Part shown: positions 1 to 6,569 of the stretch, in pieces | How the letters are laid out: every line of letters begins with the position of its first letter | Position numbering within the stretch: position 1 is the stretch's first letter | Origin: SIG603 sp963621245 | GTDB taxonomy: Bacteria > Bacillota > Clostridia > Oscillospirales > Acutalibacteraceae | DNA: 23,068 nucleotides | Direction: 5' to 3' | Assembly (NCBI GenBank): GCA_963621245.1 | Contig: CAVFCW010000019.1 | Span: forward strand, 1 to 23,068 | Position numbers and translations under genes: made by a program | The notes under the pieces: model-generated | Databases searched by the model: none | Told to the model about the DNA's origin: nothing | Seen by the model: the letters and a program-made list of their open reading frames with translations, nothing else

Positions 1-376
1 GAGTGTGCCGAGTATCTACATCAATGTTACTATAATCTCCCTTGCCTGTCAACGACAAGTAGCGGTCAACGAACCACAATAATTCCTGAAAAGCTCCTTG
101 CAGTTCGTTTTCCATATCCTCGGCGTCAAGGTCGATATCCGAGTACATTGACTGGATCTATATGTTTAATCTCAATGAATTTATCATAATCAAGCCCGTA
201 AGACTGAACTATCGCCGTAAGTCTTCTCGCATATCCTCAGCCCTCTCCCACCAAGCTTTTAACGCCGTGCAAATCGGACAGGTCTCGAATTGTATCTCAT
301 TTCCGTGCCGTCTCGTTCTGCCGCCGATTTTGTAAATCAATCCCCAGAGGTCTTCGGATTTGAATTCGTAGCTCAT
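1..376 (-). pseudogene. Frameshifted remnant: primase-like zinc-finger start joined to an unknown C-terminal part
   Basis: The ATG at 376 overlaps the stop of the upstream replication gene (ATGA), as for a translationally coupled partner. The first frame reads MSYEFKSEDLWGLIYKI and then FETCPIC, which resembles the start of a CHC2-type zinc finger in phage primases, but it stops at TAG 209-211 after 55 codons. Coding-like sequence then continues in a second frame (IVQSYGLDYDKFIEIKHI) and a third (DIDLDAEDMENELQGAFQEL) up to the window edge. Two frame changes with protein-like sequence on each side point to decay. The second Cys pair of the finger is missing, so the piece may be a deletion fusion of two genes. 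The primase resemblance is by motif only; the C-terminal part is unrecognised. The gene probably runs on past base 1. Confidence 0.5.
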
Positions 377-1170
377 CTCTTCACCCCCGTGATTTCTTCG
401 TCAATCCATTTCGGATCGGCACCGTGCTTTTCAAGGCACTCTTTTGCAAGCTCATCGCAAACCTCGGGATAAATTCCAAAGCCCCCTGCATGGCGTTTAA
501 GTTCGTCCAATTTATCCCTTTTGCGAACTAAAAGCCGTGCTTTTTTATCATTAGCCGTAAGTTCAAAAAAGTCATCTCCGAGGTCGAGCCAAGAAGGAAT
601 ATTCAAAGTTTCTCTCATCTTCTCAAGCTTTAATTTATCATTATACTTTTCCAAAACACTTTCAGACGGAATTTTGAAATCTTCTTTGCTGTAGGAATTA
701 TCTTTAGGTGTAATATTAATTGTATTATTAGATGTAATATTAACTGTATTATTATCCGTTAGGTTTTTCACAGTAGGGTATTTGGATTTTTCCATAGAGG
801 GTAGTTTGTTTTTTCTAAGTACCCTTGTTTGATTTTTCTCACTACCCTCGTTTGATTTTTCAAACTGCTTAGGCGTGTTATCTTCCACATAAAGCCGACG
901 TTCTTTAATGCTTTTCTTATCGGCGTCATATATCATCTCTCTTTTGATGTATCCGTATTCTACAAGCAGATTTATCCACTGGGTTACAGTCCATTTGCTT
1001 TTCTTACGCCTTTTTGAAAAGTACTCGTTTGTTGCAAAGCAGTAACCTTCGCTGTGGCAGAGTGCGTTAATCTCGCCGTACAGTATTTTTGCCCCGTCGG
1101 GTATTCTCTCATCATTTAGCACTTCGGCGGAAATCACGCAATAATAGTCTCGGTATTCATTTTTACTCAT
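373..1170 (-). CDS. Phage/plasmid-type replication initiator with N-terminal winged helix
   Basis: This 265-residue protein has an N-terminal region (about 1-95) typical of phage or conjugative-element replication proteins with a winged helix. The sequence ISAEVLNDERIPDGAKILYGEI leads into a basic recognition segment (KRRKKSKWTVTQWI) and a wing (YGYIKREM). Residues 100-155 form a charged, Asn/Thr-rich linker, and the C-terminal 100 residues are mostly helical and charged. The ATG at 1170 is chosen over a GTG at 1191 because AGGAAG (1181-1186) gives a normal spacing to the ATG and lies inside the longer version. The stop overlaps the next reading frame by ATGA. The linker DNA holds two sets of direct repeats that look like a replication origin (separate entries). 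The likely role is to bind its own gene and recruit a helicase; family assignment is by architecture, and no exact homologue is recalled. Confidence 0.65.
   Translation of the reverse strand: MSKNEYRDYYCVISAEVLNDERIPDGAKILYGEINALCHSEGYCFATNEYFSKRRKKSKWTVTQWINLLVEYGYIKREMIYDADKKSIKERRLYVEDNTPKQFEKSNEGSEKNQTRVLRKNKLPSMEKSKYPTVKNLTDNNTVNITSNNTINITPKDNSYSKEDFKIPSESVLEKYNDKLKLEKMRETLNIPSWLDLGDDFFELTANDKKARLLVRKRDKLDELKRHAGGFGIYPEVCDELAKECLEKHGADPKWIDEEITGVKR
709..756 (-). repeat. Four 12-bp AT-rich repeats, candidate DNA-unwinding element
   Basis: Four consecutive 12-mers begin at 709, 721, 733 and 745 (TGTAATATTAAT, TGTATTATTAGA, TGTAATATTAAC, TGTATTATTATC), only 19 bp from the 23-bp iterons. 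An AT-rich repeat block beside iterons is the usual layout of an origin melting region. Twelve is a multiple of three, so this block could also reflect the repeated NNT-x-NIT peptide it encodes, and it is weaker evidence than the 23-mers. Confidence 0.45.
776..867 (-). repeat. Four tandem 23-bp iterons inside the initiator gene
   Basis: Imperfect direct repeats begin at 776, 799, 822 and 845, exactly 23 bp apart. Each has GGG or CCC at positions 1-3, T at 4, a TTTG-like core and an invariant TTTTTC at 12-17. The period is not a multiple of three, so the repeats fall in different reading frames and cannot be explained by a repeated peptide. They lie at about codons 102-132, just after the DNA-binding domain, the position of the iterons in lambda O. 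The inferred role is binding sites for the initiator encoded here. Confidence 0.6.
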
Positions 1171-1191
1171 GCTGTTTCCACTTCCTTTCAC

Positions 1192-1389
1192 CCATACCCC
1201 GTTTTTTGCTGTTTTTTCCCTTTAAAGGGAAACGGTTTTGTAATTAAAAATATAAATTTATAATTAATAATAAAGTCGGAACGGCTTTATTCGCTTTAAT
1301 TTTACTTTGTTTGAAAACATAACGCTTTCTGTTTGTTGGATATTGTTAATTCTGTTTTTTGTATCTTTCTTTGTGCGTGCAAGCAGTCA
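1192..1389. other. AT-rich intergenic region upstream of the initiator gene, with one hairpin
   Basis: No gene was found here. A 10-bp hairpin with one G-U pair (AATAAAGTCG at 1269-1278, CGGCTTTATT at 1282-1291) sits in very AT-rich DNA. It lacks a clear U-run on either strand and could be an operator or a weak terminator. The initiator promoter must lie here, but no unambiguous -35/-10 pair was found. Confidence 0.3.
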
Positions 1390-1668
1390 ATGGATATCGG
1401 TTACGAGCATCTTGATTGCGAGAATTCCCCAAGCAATGCAACCGAGTATGCCGAAGTATTGAAAGAAAACGGAATAAAGAAATTCACATTTTCCTCCACT
1501 TGAAGCGGAACAGTTGAGGACGCTTGGAAATTTAAATCAGCCGGATACAGAATTGAAGGAGTTACAAAAACCCTAAAACAGCATTTGTATTTTCTGAAGA
1601 ATAAAAAAGCCATTTTAATAACAAAAAAGAAAAGCTCACGCCGAGAAATCGGAGTGAACTTTCTTTAA
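1390..1668 (+). pseudogene. Small accessory gene interrupted by an in-frame TGA
   Basis: From the ATG at 1390 the frame reads MDIGYEHLDCENSPSNATEY and continues to KKFTFSST, where TGA at 1501-1503 interrupts it. It resumes in the same frame as SGTVEDAWKFKSAGYRIEGV and ends at TAA 1666-1668. Both sides look coding, and the missing residue may have been Trp (TGG to TGA) or Cys. No clear Shine-Dalgarno precedes the ATG. The last 12 codons run into a transcription terminator, so the original 3' end is probably lost. The family is not identified; the setting beside a replication gene suggests a mobile-element accessory protein. Read as decay, though recoding of TGA cannot be excluded from sequence alone. 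Confidence 0.45.
1621..1664 (-). terminator. Intrinsic terminator downstream of the MATE gene
   Basis: Arms at 1631-1644 and 1649-1662 pair at 12 of 14 positions around a four-base loop. On the minus strand they are followed by TTCTTTTTTGT. It lies about 150 bp beyond the MATE stop. A possible minus-strand -10 (TATAAT, 1677-1682) just upstream leaves open a short independent transcript. Confidence 0.6.
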
Positions 1669-1813
1669 AATCGTGATTATAATACCCAAAAACGCTTGAC
1701 AAGTAAACTTAAGCTTCCAAAGAAAAGGCAACAAGATAATGTCTTAAGCTGCACACTCTTATGTGAAAAAGCTTTGAAACTTTACCTATCGAATATAATT
1801 TACTCTTATCCAT

Positions 1814-3154
1814 TTAATTTGCAGAAAAATTTCGTTCTTTGCGTTCTATCAAAAAGTAAGCAATCAGGCAAATCACAACTGAAACCACCGAGCCTGTTGC
1901 CGTTGCGAGTCCCATAGGAAGCAATGTATTCGAAAACAGCATGGAAGTTAAATAAACTCCCGGCACACGAACCAAAGCAATTGCGATGATGTTGTGAACA
2001 AACGAGATCCAAGATTTGCCGCAAGCGCAAAAATATCCGCTGAAACTGAAATGAATGCCGGCAAATATGCAGTCGAATATATAACCTCTTATGTACTGTC
2101 CGCCTAAAACCGCTACGACCGAACTGTCGGTAAAAAGCGAAACAATAGGTTCAGCGACAAACTGAATAACAATCGAAACAATTATGCCAAAGCTTACCGC
2201 AATCATAATACCGTACCAAAGAGTTTTCTTTGCACGTTCGGGCTTGTCGGCACCGATGTTCTGTGCGCCCAATGCCGATATAGCAGAGAGCATGGATGAC
2301 GGTACGAGGAACAAAAAGCTGATTATTTTCTCAACTATACCGACTGCGGCAGAATCATTGAGCCCACGGCGGTTTGCGATTATTGTTATGAGTATAAACG
2401 CAATCTGAATAAGCCCGTCTTGACAAGCAATAGGTGCTCCGATCGAGAGTATTTTGTCTATGAACTTTTTTGAAGGTTTAAAGTCACTCCTTTTCACGCT
2501 TATCATTTTGCGCCTGACAATAACCGTAAGAGAGATTACAACGCTTATTGCCTGTGACAAAGTAGTTCCCAAAGCGGCTCCCATTGGGCCTAAATTAAAA
2601 GCTCCGATAAAGAGATAGTCAAGCAGTATGTTTGCGACGCAAGCAACGGCGATAAAATGCATCGGACTTTTGCTGTCCCCCATTCCTCGGAAAACGGAAC
2701 TGATAATATTATAAGCCGTCACAAAAGGAATACCAATAAAGCAGATTTTGAGATAATCGCAAGTGCCCTTAACAGCTTCAGTGGGAGTCGACATTACATT
2801 AGTTATCGGCTTGACAAAAACAATAAGTACTAAGGTTAGTATAATCGACAGAGCGAAGAAAAGCGTCACCGTGTTGCCTATAACCTTGGACACCGCTTTT
2901 TTATCATTCGCACCGACATTCTGCGCAATAGATACGGTTGTGCCCATGGCAAGGCCCACTATCATAACCGTAAGCATGTGCATAACCTGTGAGCCGACAG
3001 ATACTGCCGTTGTGCTCTCAACGCCCGAAAATTGCCCAACTATAAACAAATCAGCCATACCGTAAAGCGTTTGGAGAAAATATGACAACAGATAAGGCAG
3101 TGAGAACAAAACTATATTTTTAAACACACTGCCTTTTGTAAGATTTCTTTCCAT
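1814..3154 (-). CDS. MATE-family multidrug/cation exporter
   Basis: A 446-residue membrane protein of normal MATE length, with about 12 hydrophobic segments. The N-terminus (SLPYLLSYFLQTLYGMADLF, then VGQFSG) is the family's hallmark opening, and the second half repeats it (LSIGAPIACQDGLIQIAF, later LGAQNIGADKPERAKKTL). MATE proteins export organic cations or drugs in exchange for Na+ or H+; the substrate here cannot be told. The ATG at 3154 is chosen over an upstream in-frame start because AGAGAGG lies 8 bases ahead of it and the longer version has no such site. The gene stands alone between the short-RNA units and a terminator. Its promoter (3243-3273) has an over-long spacer with a dyad, which suggests inducible control by a MerR-type regulator encoded elsewhere. 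Confidence 0.9.
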   Translation of the reverse strand: MERNLTKGSVFKNIVLFSLPYLLSYFLQTLYGMADLFIVGQFSGVESTTAVSVGSQVMHMLTVMIVGLAMGTTVSIAQNVGANDKKAVSKVIGNTVTLFFALSIILTLVLIVFVKPITNVMSTPTEAVKGTCDYLKICFIGIPFVTAYNIISSVFRGMGDSKSPMHFIAVACVANILLDYLFIGAFNLGPMGAALGTTLSQAISVVISLTVIVRRKMISVKRSDFKPSKKFIDKILSIGAPIACQDGLIQIAFILITIIANRRGLNDSAAVGIVEKIISFLFLVPSSMLSAISALGAQNIGADKPERAKKTLWYGIMIAVSFGIIVSIVIQFVAEPIVSLFTDSSVVAVLGGQYIRGYIFDCIFAGIHFSFSGYFCACGKSWISFVHNIIAIALVRVPGVYLTSMLFSNTLLPMGLATATGSVVSVVICLIAYFLIERKERNFSAN

Positions 3155-3242
3155 AAAGATTACCTCTCTGAATTTAAATCCGCCACTCAAGTTGAAACGG
3201 GCACTGTTTTATAACAAAACATTCACAAACAATCGCAATACG

Positions 3243-3273
3243 ATTATAAACTCTACAACGGTTGTAATGTCAA
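3243..3273 (-). promoter_or_regulatory. MATE promoter with 19-bp spacer and internal dyad (MerR-type layout)
   Basis: On the minus strand TTGACA (3268-3273) and TATAAT (3243-3248) are both consensus but 19 bp apart instead of 17. The spacer contains the perfect dyad TACAAC-C-GTTGTA (3254-3266). A long spacer with a dyad between the hexamers is the known structure of promoters activated by MerR-family regulators through DNA untwisting. Two further small dyads lie downstream at 3231-3245 and 3205-3221. Confidence 0.65.
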
Positions 3274-3304
3274 GAGGCAATTTAAAAAGCTGTGTAAATT
3301 TGTA

Positions 3305-3376
3305 AATAAAAAAAGGTGACGACCTCTGCAAACGCGATGTTTGAGGAGGTCGTCACCTTTTTGTCTTTCACTTTCT
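3305..3376 (-). ncRNA. Candidate small RNA, copy B of a tandem pair
   Basis: The predicted start is A at 3376, 7 bases after a TATAAT (3383-3388). The RNA would begin AGAAAGUGAAAGACA and run into a very stable hairpin: a 12-bp perfect stem (3315-3326 with 3346-3357), a small internal loop and a 5-bp inner stem (CAAAC/GUUUG), then a run of seven U. Total length is about 70 nt. No open reading frame of note fits inside. The 5' segment and upstream region are shared with copy A at 3546-3610, while the hairpin sequence is different. The alternative is a simple terminator, but the conserved promoter region argues for its own transcript. Confidence 0.5.
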
Positions 3377-3382
3377 GATTGT

Positions 3383-3440
3383 ATTATATAGCATTGATTT
3401 CAATTTGAAAAGTACCAACAGCCGAATAGACATTTAGAAC
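3383..3440 (-). promoter_or_regulatory. Promoter region of candidate small RNA copy B
   Basis: It contains TATAAT at 3383-3388 without a good -35. Upstream it shares CTATTC, GGCTGT, ACTTTT and AAATT blocks with the copy A region at similar distances from the -10. The conserved blocks in place of a -35 suggest an activator. TCCGTTCTA and GCTGTTGGT lie 21 bp apart start to start, roughly the spacing of LytTR-type direct repeats. Confidence 0.4.
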
Positions 3441-3545
3441 GGACAAATGGATTTGTTTTTTGAAATATATAAGTGTTTTGTTTAGCGTTTGCTAAGTGAA
3501 ATTTAACATATCGCATTTTACTTATTTTCACGATAAAAACACAAA

Positions 3546-3610
3546 GCAAAAACAACGGATCCACCAAAGATAACTTTGCTGAATCCGTTGCTTTCTGTCT
3601 TTCACTTTCT
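3546..3610 (-). ncRNA. Candidate small RNA, copy A of a tandem pair
   Basis: The predicted start is A at 3610, again 7 bases after a TATAAT (3617-3622). The RNA begins AGAAAGUGAAAGACA, identical to copy B, and then forms a hairpin between 3553-3560 and 3583-3590 (8 bp). This is extended by CCAAAG/CUUUG pairing around an AUAA loop, with two mismatches, and is followed by U5. The hairpin sequence is unrelated to copy B although shape and position match. It lies about 75 bases after the stop of the propeller sensor gene, so it could also terminate that operon. The function is unknown; the purine-rich 5' tail would be unpaired and could base-pair with targets. Confidence 0.5.
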
Positions 3611-3616
3611 GGTGTT

Positions 3617-3684
3617 ATTATAACACAAAAGTTTAAATTTAAAAGTGGGTACGGCTGAATAGCTTATATAAAAGGACGAAAGGA
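3617..3684 (-). promoter_or_regulatory. Promoter region of candidate small RNA copy A
   Basis: It has TATAAT at 3617-3622 inside a short palindrome (GTGTTATAATAACAC). Upstream, CTATTCAGCCGT and a CTTTTAAATTTAAA block align with the copy B promoter over roughly 60 bp, reaching almost to the stop codon of the sensor gene at 3687. No consensus -35 is present. Confidence 0.4.
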
Positions 3685-3686
3685 TT

Positions 3687-6569
3687 TTAGTTCAAAAGCT
3701 GTATTTTTGACTTTACAAATTTGGCTTCGGCGAGATTTTCGTCGATAGTCCTCATCTTTTCGCACCTTTCAAGCATTTCATTTAGGGTTTCTGTACCGTT
3801 GTTATAAACGCCGCCGACTGCAAGCGAATATATATCGGTTTCCGTGCCGAGATCACTGAAAGAAGTCTTTATATCGTAGATATATTCTTCCAGTTTAACG
3901 GGAGATTTTAACCAGTAGAAGAAAATATTCTCGGAAAGTCTGAATATCATAACATCATCTTCAGCCGTGTGCGCTTTTATAACATCAGCGCCTTTTCGCA
4001 TCATACTGTCCACATAAAGCACGCCGTATTTCTTCTTGTAATACTCCATGTGGTTCACGCTTACAGAAATTGCCGAATAAACCTTTCTCGTGTCAACTTC
4101 ATCAACAAGAGCTTCATAGTAGTTTCTGTTGTAAACTCCCGTTGCAAGATCGTTGTAAGCTATTCTTTTGATTTCCTCGTCTTTTTCTTTTTTCAACTGT
4201 GCCTTATACTGGTTTTTTGCGCCCGTTTGAACCATGTAGACAATGGCAAGTATAAAGCAAATCAGCATTACAACTCCGAGAAACCAAAGTATAAGCTGTA
4301 CGCTCGGCTCTTCAAAAAAGTTGTACTCTTTTTTAACCGGTAGAACTATCTCGATAAGATCTTTGTTTGTCTCTGAATTAAGAACACGGAAATGATAGGT
4401 GTATTCTCCGCCGTCTATGTTCGTGTAGCTTATTTCTTTGCCGGAGTTGCCGTCGGCGAGAGTTTCGGTTTCGTCAATGTTCTCGAGTCTGTAACCAAGC
4501 TTAATATTCTGGTAAATATAGTTAATCGGACGTATATCTATGCTGAAACGGTGAGTTGTTGACGGTATTACAATTTGACCGCTGTCGTCAACTTTCACTT
4601 CCTCACTGTCGGCATATATTCCAGCCACATAAACTCTGATGCCGTAGTCTTTGATGTGGTCTTCGTTCAAGTCGACGCATGTGGCACCCGTTGTTCCGCA
4701 TATGTAAAGTACTTCACCGTCAAGAACGCTCCAAGAGTTTGCGGTGAAATCAACCGGGATGCCGTCCTTTTTGGTTGACTGCTTGTAGTTTACATCGCTC
4801 GCTTTGAGCAAATCTGCTTCATCAGCCTTAAAAAGTCCGTTTGCGGCAAGTATAATAGCTTTACAGTCGTCTGTTATGAGCAAATCGGTTGTGTTAGCTG
4901 TCGGAATAGCCGTTACCCTTTGAATGCTGTTGTCCTTTCCGAGAAAATTGATTCCCTCGCTCATGACAAGCCAAACGCCTTGCATATCCGGAGACGGCAC
5001 GACTTTCAAAACACACTCAGAAAACAAGCCGTCAGCCTTTGTAAAGTTATTCGTCACTACGCCATCCTTAATGACATATAAACCGTTACCGTCGGTTGCG
5101 GCATAAACAGTACCGTTATCATCTTCCTTTACGTCAAGAATTCGATAACTTGTCATAACCTCGTCATCAGTCAAATAACTCACATTGTAAGAGCTGTTAT
5201 CTTTATTGCTTTTCTCGCACACAAACACGCCGTTTTCGGTTGCAAGCAAAAGATCGCCGTTTTTGCGACTGCTTACCGCACGAATAAGATCTGTTGTGAG
5301 TCCACTGTTGTCTTTTGTAAGATTGATTATTTTTCCGTCGGAATTTCTAATAAACAAACCCGAACCGTAAGTTGCCACGCAGAAAACATCACCCGATTTG
5401 TAAATCTCACGGATACGCAAACCCGTGCAAGCATCGGTAAGATTATCAGTCACGGGATTATCTTTGTTAAAGCAATAAAGTCCGCCGTCCGTTCCGACAT
5501 AGATATTATCTCCGTCAAACTGAATTGTGTTAACGACATCTTTCAGATTCCAATATGCGCTCAAATCGGAAAACTCATTGGGATAAAGCTGCAAAAGGCC
5601 TGTTCTTGATGAAGCGAACCAGTATCCACCCTGATAATCCTCGCACACACCCTCAACAGAGTCCTTGAGCTCCATATTTGTGTTACTGAGTACATCATTT
5701 TCGAGTACGCCTATACCGCTGTCACTGCAAACCCAATAGCTGTTATCGTTAAGTTCCTTAATCATATTGAACGAACTTAATCCGTCACACGTGATAGTCT
5801 TTTCGACTGCACCACTAAACGATAGCTTTAATATAGTGTTGCCCTTTGTTCCTACATAATAATAGCCGCCTTTTGCACTGCTTACGCATCTAGGAATATA
5901 AGTCTCGTCAGATTCCGAAAGTTTAATTTCAGCAGCTGAATTGCCGCTCACTTTATAAAGACCGCCCGACTTAACTACCGCAACCATCTCGCCCGTTGCA
6001 AGCTCGGCAATATCGCTTACTTCCAAGCCCTCGAGATTTTCTATCTTAACAGTGCGCATCGAGTTTTCGTTTTCGCTTATTCTGAAAAGTCCGCCCTTTG
6101 TTCCGACCCAAATTCTTCCGCTTGAATCAACAAACACATCGTCTATTGTTTGAGCTCCTTTGTTGTCAGGATCAAGAGTCAATTCCGTGAAAGTCTCTTC
6201 ATCATAGCACCAGAGACCGTCTCCGTTTGTACCGATCCAAAGTTTTGAAGAATCGTTGTTATTGCTCTCGGCAATATCCTTAATAGGCATATTGGTTCCG
6301 TTTATAGCAACTCTCATAAACTCCGAACCGTCATATCGGTAAAGGCCCGTGTATGTGCCTATCCAAATTAAGCCGCTCTCAGAAGAATAAATACAGTTTG
6401 CCGCCGTACCGTCAAGACCGTTGTCGGAATTATATGCTTTGGTTTGATAATCCCTAACATAATTTACGTCATCATATGTTTGAGCATAAGCTTTACAATT
6501 TGCACCGACTAAATCAAAAAAGCAAAATAATAATGTCAAACAGAGGAAAAGTTTAAATGCTTTTTTCAT
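3687..6569 (-). CDS. Membrane sensor: signal peptide, two-component-type propellers, Y_Y_Y domain, TM, degenerate GGDEF
   Basis: The 960-residue protein starts with a signal peptide cleaved probably after AYA (residue 29). Residues 40-620 carry repeated Reg_prop-type motifs (SGLIWIGTYTGLYRYDG, SSKLWIGTNGDGLWCYD, SGRIWVGTKGGLFRIS and others), as in the large extracellular propellers of hybrid sensors. A Y_Y_Y-like immunoglobulin fold (about 665-750), a transmembrane helix (about 757-780), a short charged linker and a cytoplasmic GGDEF-like domain (about 804-960) follow. The latter has the usual opening (YNDLATGVYNRNYY), but the catalytic GGDEF position reads LSENI (878-882), so cyclase activity is unlikely. 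It overlaps the kinase gene by ATGA and is the last gene of the operon. Most likely it binds a ligand outside the cell and passes the signal to the kinase or to a partner. The substrate is unknown; carbohydrate sensing is the common role of such propellers in gut bacteria. Confidence 0.85.
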   Translation of the reverse strand: MKKAFKLFLCLTLLFCFFDLVGANCKAYAQTYDDVNYVRDYQTKAYNSDNGLDGTAANCIYSSESGLIWIGTYTGLYRYDGSEFMRVAINGTNMPIKDIAESNNNDSSKLWIGTNGDGLWCYDEETFTELTLDPDNKGAQTIDDVFVDSSGRIWVGTKGGLFRISENENSMRTVKIENLEGLEVSDIAELATGEMVAVVKSGGLYKVSGNSAAEIKLSESDETYIPRCVSSAKGGYYYVGTKGNTILKLSFSGAVEKTITCDGLSSFNMIKELNDNSYWVCSDSGIGVLENDVLSNTNMELKDSVEGVCEDYQGGYWFASSRTGLLQLYPNEFSDLSAYWNLKDVVNTIQFDGDNIYVGTDGGLYCFNKDNPVTDNLTDACTGLRIREIYKSGDVFCVATYGSGLFIRNSDGKIINLTKDNSGLTTDLIRAVSSRKNGDLLLATENGVFVCEKSNKDNSSYNVSYLTDDEVMTSYRILDVKEDDNGTVYAATDGNGLYVIKDGVVTNNFTKADGLFSECVLKVVPSPDMQGVWLVMSEGINFLGKDNSIQRVTAIPTANTTDLLITDDCKAIILAANGLFKADEADLLKASDVNYKQSTKKDGIPVDFTANSWSVLDGEVLYICGTTGATCVDLNEDHIKDYGIRVYVAGIYADSEEVKVDDSGQIVIPSTTHRFSIDIRPINYIYQNIKLGYRLENIDETETLADGNSGKEISYTNIDGGEYTYHFRVLNSETNKDLIEIVLPVKKEYNFFEEPSVQLILWFLGVVMLICFILAIVYMVQTGAKNQYKAQLKKEKDEEIKRIAYNDLATGVYNRNYYEALVDEVDTRKVYSAISVSVNHMEYYKKKYGVLYVDSMMRKGADVIKAHTAEDDVMIFRLSENIFFYWLKSPVKLEEYIYDIKTSFSDLGTETDIYSLAVGGVYNNGTETLNEMLERCEKMRTIDENLAEAKFVKSKIQLLN

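Noticed and set aside
776..867. CRISPR-like array from four regularly spaced repeats
   Set aside because: The repeats are contiguous 23-mers with no spacers, lie inside a coding sequence, and diverge from unit to unit; an iteron set fits better.
1686..1700. TTGACA on the plus strand as a promoter for a gene at 1.7-1.9 kb
   Set aside because: No -10 at a suitable distance, and the following open frame runs antisense into the end of the MATE gene without a ribosome site.
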